Part shown: piece after piece, positions 13,184-15,595 of the stretch
Layout: every line of letters starts with the position of its first letter
How positions within the stretch are numbered: position 1 is the first letter of the stretch
Origin: JAKQHY01 sp034429475
GTDB lineage: Bacteria > Chloroflexota > Anaerolineae > B4-G1 > SLSP01
Direction of reading: 5' to 3'
DNA length: 15,595 nucleotides
NCBI GenBank assembly: GCA_034429475.1
Contig: DAOUGD010000270.1
Coordinates: 1-15,595, forward strand
Made by a program: the position numbers and the translations under genes
Notes under the pieces: model-generated
What the model was told of the DNA's origin: nothing
The model's database searches: none
Seen by the model: only the letters and a program-made list of their open reading frames with translations

Positions 13184-14926
13184 TTGGCCTTTATTGAACT
13201 CGACAACGTAACCTACACCTACCCCGTCCCCGGCGCGTCGCCGCAGCCGGCCCTGCGGGGCATTTCGCTGGATATCCACGACGGCGAATACGTCGCCATC
13301 GTCGGGGCCAACGGTTCCGGCAAGTCCACCCTGGCGCGGATGCTGAACGCGCTGTTGCTGCCCACCGGCGGCACAGTGCGGGTGGCCGGGTGGGACACGC
13401 GGGACGCCGCCGCGCATCGGGAAATCCGCCGGATCGTGGGGATGGTGTTCCAGCGCCCGGAGGATCAACTGGTGGCGGCCACGGTGGCAGAGGACGTCGC
13501 CTTCGGGCCGGAAAACCTGGGATTGCTGCCCGCCGACATTCGCGCGCGGGTGGCGGAAGCGTTGGACGCCGTCGGCATGGCGGACTTGGGGGAGCGCCCG
13601 CCCACGCTGCTATCGGCGGGGCAGATGCAGCGGGTGGCGCTGGCAGGCGTGCTGGCGATGCGCCCGCGCTGCATTGTCTTCGACGAGGCGACGGCGATGC
13701 TGGACCCCGGCGGGCGGCGCGCCGTCCGTGAGATGCTGCGTCAGATGCACCACCTCGGGCTGACCCTCGTGGTCGTCACCCACTTTATGGAAGAGGCGGC
13801 GGACGCCGACCGCGTCATCGTGTTGGAACGCGGGCGGGTGGCGTTGGACGATACGCCGGCCGCCGTTTTTTCCGCCGCGCAACCTCTGCACGCCCTGGGG
13901 CTGACGTTGCCGCCCGCCGCCGCGCTGGCCGAGTCGCTGCGCGCGCGGGTCCCCCACTTGCCGCCCGGCCTGCTGACCATCCCCGCCCTCGCCGCCGCGT
14001 TGGACGCGCTGCCCCATCACGCGCCGCCGCTTTCACCGCCTGCCGCCCCGCCGCCCTCGCCGCCGGCCGCGCCGCTGATTGAGGTGCGGCATCTGGCGCA
14101 CACGTACCTGGCGGGGACGCCCCTGGCGTCGCCCTCCCTGCGCGACGCCTCGCTGACGGTGGCGGTGGGGGGCGCGCACGGCCTGCTCGGCGCGACGGGG
14201 GCGGGCAAGTCCACGTTGATGCAGCACCTCAATGCGCTGCTGCGTCCGCAGTCCGGCGCGGTGCGCGTGGGCGATTTCGACCTGAACGATTCCACCGTGG
14301 ATGTACGCGCGGTGCGGCGTTACGTGGGCCTGAGCTTCCAGATGCCGGAGATGCAGATTTTCGAGCAGTACGTGGGGGACGAAATTGCCTACGGGCCGCG
14401 CCTGTTGGGGCTGGCCCGCACTGAGCTGCGCGCGCGCGTCCGCTGGGCGATGACGCTGGTGGGACTGGACTTCGACGCCTTCAAAGATCGCCTCACGTTT
14501 ACGCTCAGCGGCGGGGAGCGGCGCAAGGTGGCGCTGGCGGCGACGCTGGCGCTGCAGCCAGCCATCCTCCTGCTGGACGAGCCGACGGCCGGCCTCGATC
14601 CGGCGGCGCGCGCCGACCTGCTGGATCGGTTGGCGGCGTTGCGGGAAACGGGGGTGACGTTGCTGCTGTCGTCGCATCAGATGGAGGACGTGGCCCGGCT
14701 GACCGAACAGGTCACGGTGCTGGATCACGGCGTCAACGCGCTCTCCGGCCCGGTGAACGAAGTGTTCGCGCAGAGCGACACCTTGCACGCCCTGGGTCTG
14801 GACACGCCGGTCATCGGTCAACTGGTGGGTGCCTTGCGCGCGCGCGGCTGGTCGCTGCCACCCACTTGCCTCTCTGTGGATGACTTGTGTTCCTGGCTGC
14901 TTTCTGAAAACTTCTCAACGGATTGA
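13184..14926 (+). CDS. ecfA: ECF transporter energizing ATPase, two ATPase domains in one chain (EcfA1-A2)
   Basis: 580 aa from TTG 13184. The first ATPase domain has Walker A GANGSGKS (41-48), Q-loop FQRPEDQ, signature LSAGQMQRVALAG and Walker B IVFDEAT (Glu168), then THF. The second has Walker A GATGAGKST (336-344), Q-loop FQMPEMQIFE, signature LSGGERRKVALA, Walker B LLLDEP (Glu466) and SHQ. A Pro/Ala-rich linker of about 20 residues joins them (around 280-297). The GxNLGLxP-type block after the first Q-loop is typical of ECF ATPases. The protein hydrolyses ATP on the cytoplasmic side to drive uptake of a vitamin or metal with EcfT and an S subunit. Fusion of both ATPases is known, for example in YkoD of the HMP/thiamine type. 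Its last codons lie within a palindrome. The substrate is unknown because no S subunit is in view. Confidence 0.92.
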   Translation: MAFIELDNVTYTYPVPGASPQPALRGISLDIHDGEYVAIVGANGSGKSTLARMLNALLLPTGGTVRVAGWDTRDAAAHREIRRIVGMVFQRPEDQLVAATVAEDVAFGPENLGLLPADIRARVAEALDAVGMADLGERPPTLLSAGQMQRVALAGVLAMRPRCIVFDEATAMLDPGGRRAVREMLRQMHHLGLTLVVVTHFMEEAADADRVIVLERGRVALDDTPAAVFSAAQPLHALGLTLPPAAALAESLRARVPHLPPGLLTIPALAAALDALPHHAPPLSPPAAPPPSPPAAPLIEVRHLAHTYLAGTPLASPSLRDASLTVAVGGAHGLLGATGAGKSTLMQHLNALLRPQSGAVRVGDFDLNDSTVDVRAVRRYVGLSFQMPEMQIFEQYVGDEIAYGPRLLGLARTELRARVRWAMTLVGLDFDAFKDRLTFTLSGGERRKVALAATLALQPAILLLDEPTAGLDPAARADLLDRLAALRETGVTLLLSSHQMEDVARLTEQVTVLDHGVNALSGPVNEVFAQSDTLHALGLDTPVIGQLVGALRARGWSLPPTCLSVDDLCSWLLSENFSTD

Positions 14927-14979
14927 ACGGATTGAACGGATTTTTCTTATCCGTTAAAATCCGTTCAATCCGTTGAGAA
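14912..14979. repeat. AACGGATTG-word palindrome overlapping the end of the ECF ATPase gene
   Basis: Arms 14912-14933 and 14958-14979 are perfectly complementary over 22 bp. The loop contains a further 7-bp stem (14935-14941 with 14949-14955). The ATPase stop codon (14924-14926) is inside the left arm, so the final residues FSTD are repeat-encoded. A 17-nt piece of the arm also occurs at 1009-1025. The structure may reduce read-through into ecfT. Confidence 0.85.
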
Positions 14980-14995
14980 AATCTGTGGACTTTCT

Positions 14996-15595
14996 ATGAG
15001 CGAATTTGAATTTTTGCGGTCTTTCGCCGTCGGGCAATATCTGCCCACCGGTTCGGTGATCCACCGGCTGGACCCGCGCGCGCGGCTGTTGGCAGGGTCA
15101 CTGCTGCTGATGACGCTGGCAGTGACGCGGCAATGGTTGGGGGTGATCGTTGGCCTGGGGGTGGTGCTGGTGGGGCTGGCGCTGGCGCGGATTCCGCTGC
15201 GGTACGCGCTGCGCAGCCTGCTGACGCCGCTGCCGTTCATCGTCCTGCTGGCGCTGATCCAATTGTTTTTCAGCTTCCACGATCCCGCTGTCGTCCCGGT
15301 GTGGACGCTTGGCCCGGTGCGGGTGTACGCGGCGGGCATCGGGGCGGCGGCGCTGCTCACGCTGCGCTTTATGGCGCTGATTTTGCTGTTGAGTTTGTGG
15401 ACGTTCTGCCTTTCGAGTTCGGAACTGGTGCGCGGGCTGGAGGCGTTGTTCAAGCCGCTGACGGCGTTGGGGCTGCCGACGCAGGATTTGGTGCTGGCGG
15501 TGCAGGCGACGTTGCATTTTATGCCGCTGCTGGCGCGCGAGGCGGAGCGCATCGCCAAGGCGCAGGCCTCGCGGGGGGCGGAGTGGGGGACGGGG
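14996..15595 (+). CDS. ecfT: ECF transporter transmembrane subunit EcfT, truncated by the window edge
   Basis: 200 codons are visible from ATG 14996 and the frame is open at the right edge. The N-terminus VIHRLDPRARLLAG is the standard EcfT opening. Hydrophobic segments lie at about 31-44, 46-64, 78-95 and 109-137. AQASRGAEW at 189-197 contains the coupling-helix Ala-Arg-Gly motif in the form Ser-Arg-Gly (192-194), which docks on the ATPases; the second such motif would lie beyond the edge. EcfT is an integral membrane protein linking the ATPase pair to the substrate-binding S subunit. It begins 69 nt after the ATPase stop, with a palindrome and only a weak ribosome binding site (GGA at 14987-14989) in between. 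Confidence 0.9.
   Translation, partial: MSEFEFLRSFAVGQYLPTGSVIHRLDPRARLLAGSLLLMTLAVTRQWLGVIVGLGVVLVGLALARIPLRYALRSLLTPLPFIVLLALIQLFFSFHDPAVVPVWTLGPVRVYAAGIGAAALLTLRFMALILLLSLWTFCLSSSELVRGLEALFKPLTALGLPTQDLVLAVQATLHFMPLLAREAERIAKAQASRGAEWGTG

Overview
The window reads as GC-rich bacterial chromosomal DNA with a scatter of accessory genes. The intergenic regions carry many palindromes built from short 7-9 nt words (CGTGAAA, AACGGATTG, AGCAGATTA, CGGATCAG, TTCTCTGTG). Together with the gene mix (ECF transporter with fused ATPases, NAL1-like trypsin proteases, Uma2 nuclease, PfkB/DUF362 pair) this suggests Chloroflexota, probably an Anaerolineae-like lineage. That assignment is an inference from style; no marker gene or rRNA is present.

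Layout. (1) 1-2093, plus strand: the 3' part of a conserved hypothetical gene, then a 98-aa protein that is a free-standing copy of the N-terminal domain of the next gene, a cytoplasmic trypsin-like serine protease with an intact His-Asp-Ser triad. (2) 2147-4327, plus strand: a cluster of ATTCGCA boxes, then a PfkB-family sugar-phosphate kinase and a DUF362 protein in a tight pair, closed by a perfect 20-bp hairpin. (3) 4410-9893, minus strand: in transcription order a secreted lipoprotein, Hsp20, a GNAT acetyltransferase, a SAM methyltransferase, a small membrane protein broken by one in-frame stop, its intact paralogue joined in frame to another methyltransferase, and a Uma2-family nuclease overlapping it. 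The stretch 5872-7070 is markedly more AT-rich than its surroundings. (4) 10147-15595, plus strand: a good promoter, an octopine/nopaline-dehydrogenase-type oxidoreductase, a large protein with a B12-binding domain and a glutamate-mutase-like body, a fused two-ATPase ECF energizing subunit, and EcfT running off the right edge.

The most interesting parts are the last block, which looks like an uncharacterised B12-dependent pathway next to a vitamin/metal ECF transporter; the protease with its separately encoded prodomain-like partner; and the word-built palindromes. One GC-rich palindrome of a different kind lies in frame inside the B12 gene.

Start codons were moved for several genes where a Shine-Dalgarno sequence or repeat-derived N-terminus argued for it (3272, 5105, 6423, 7901, 13184).
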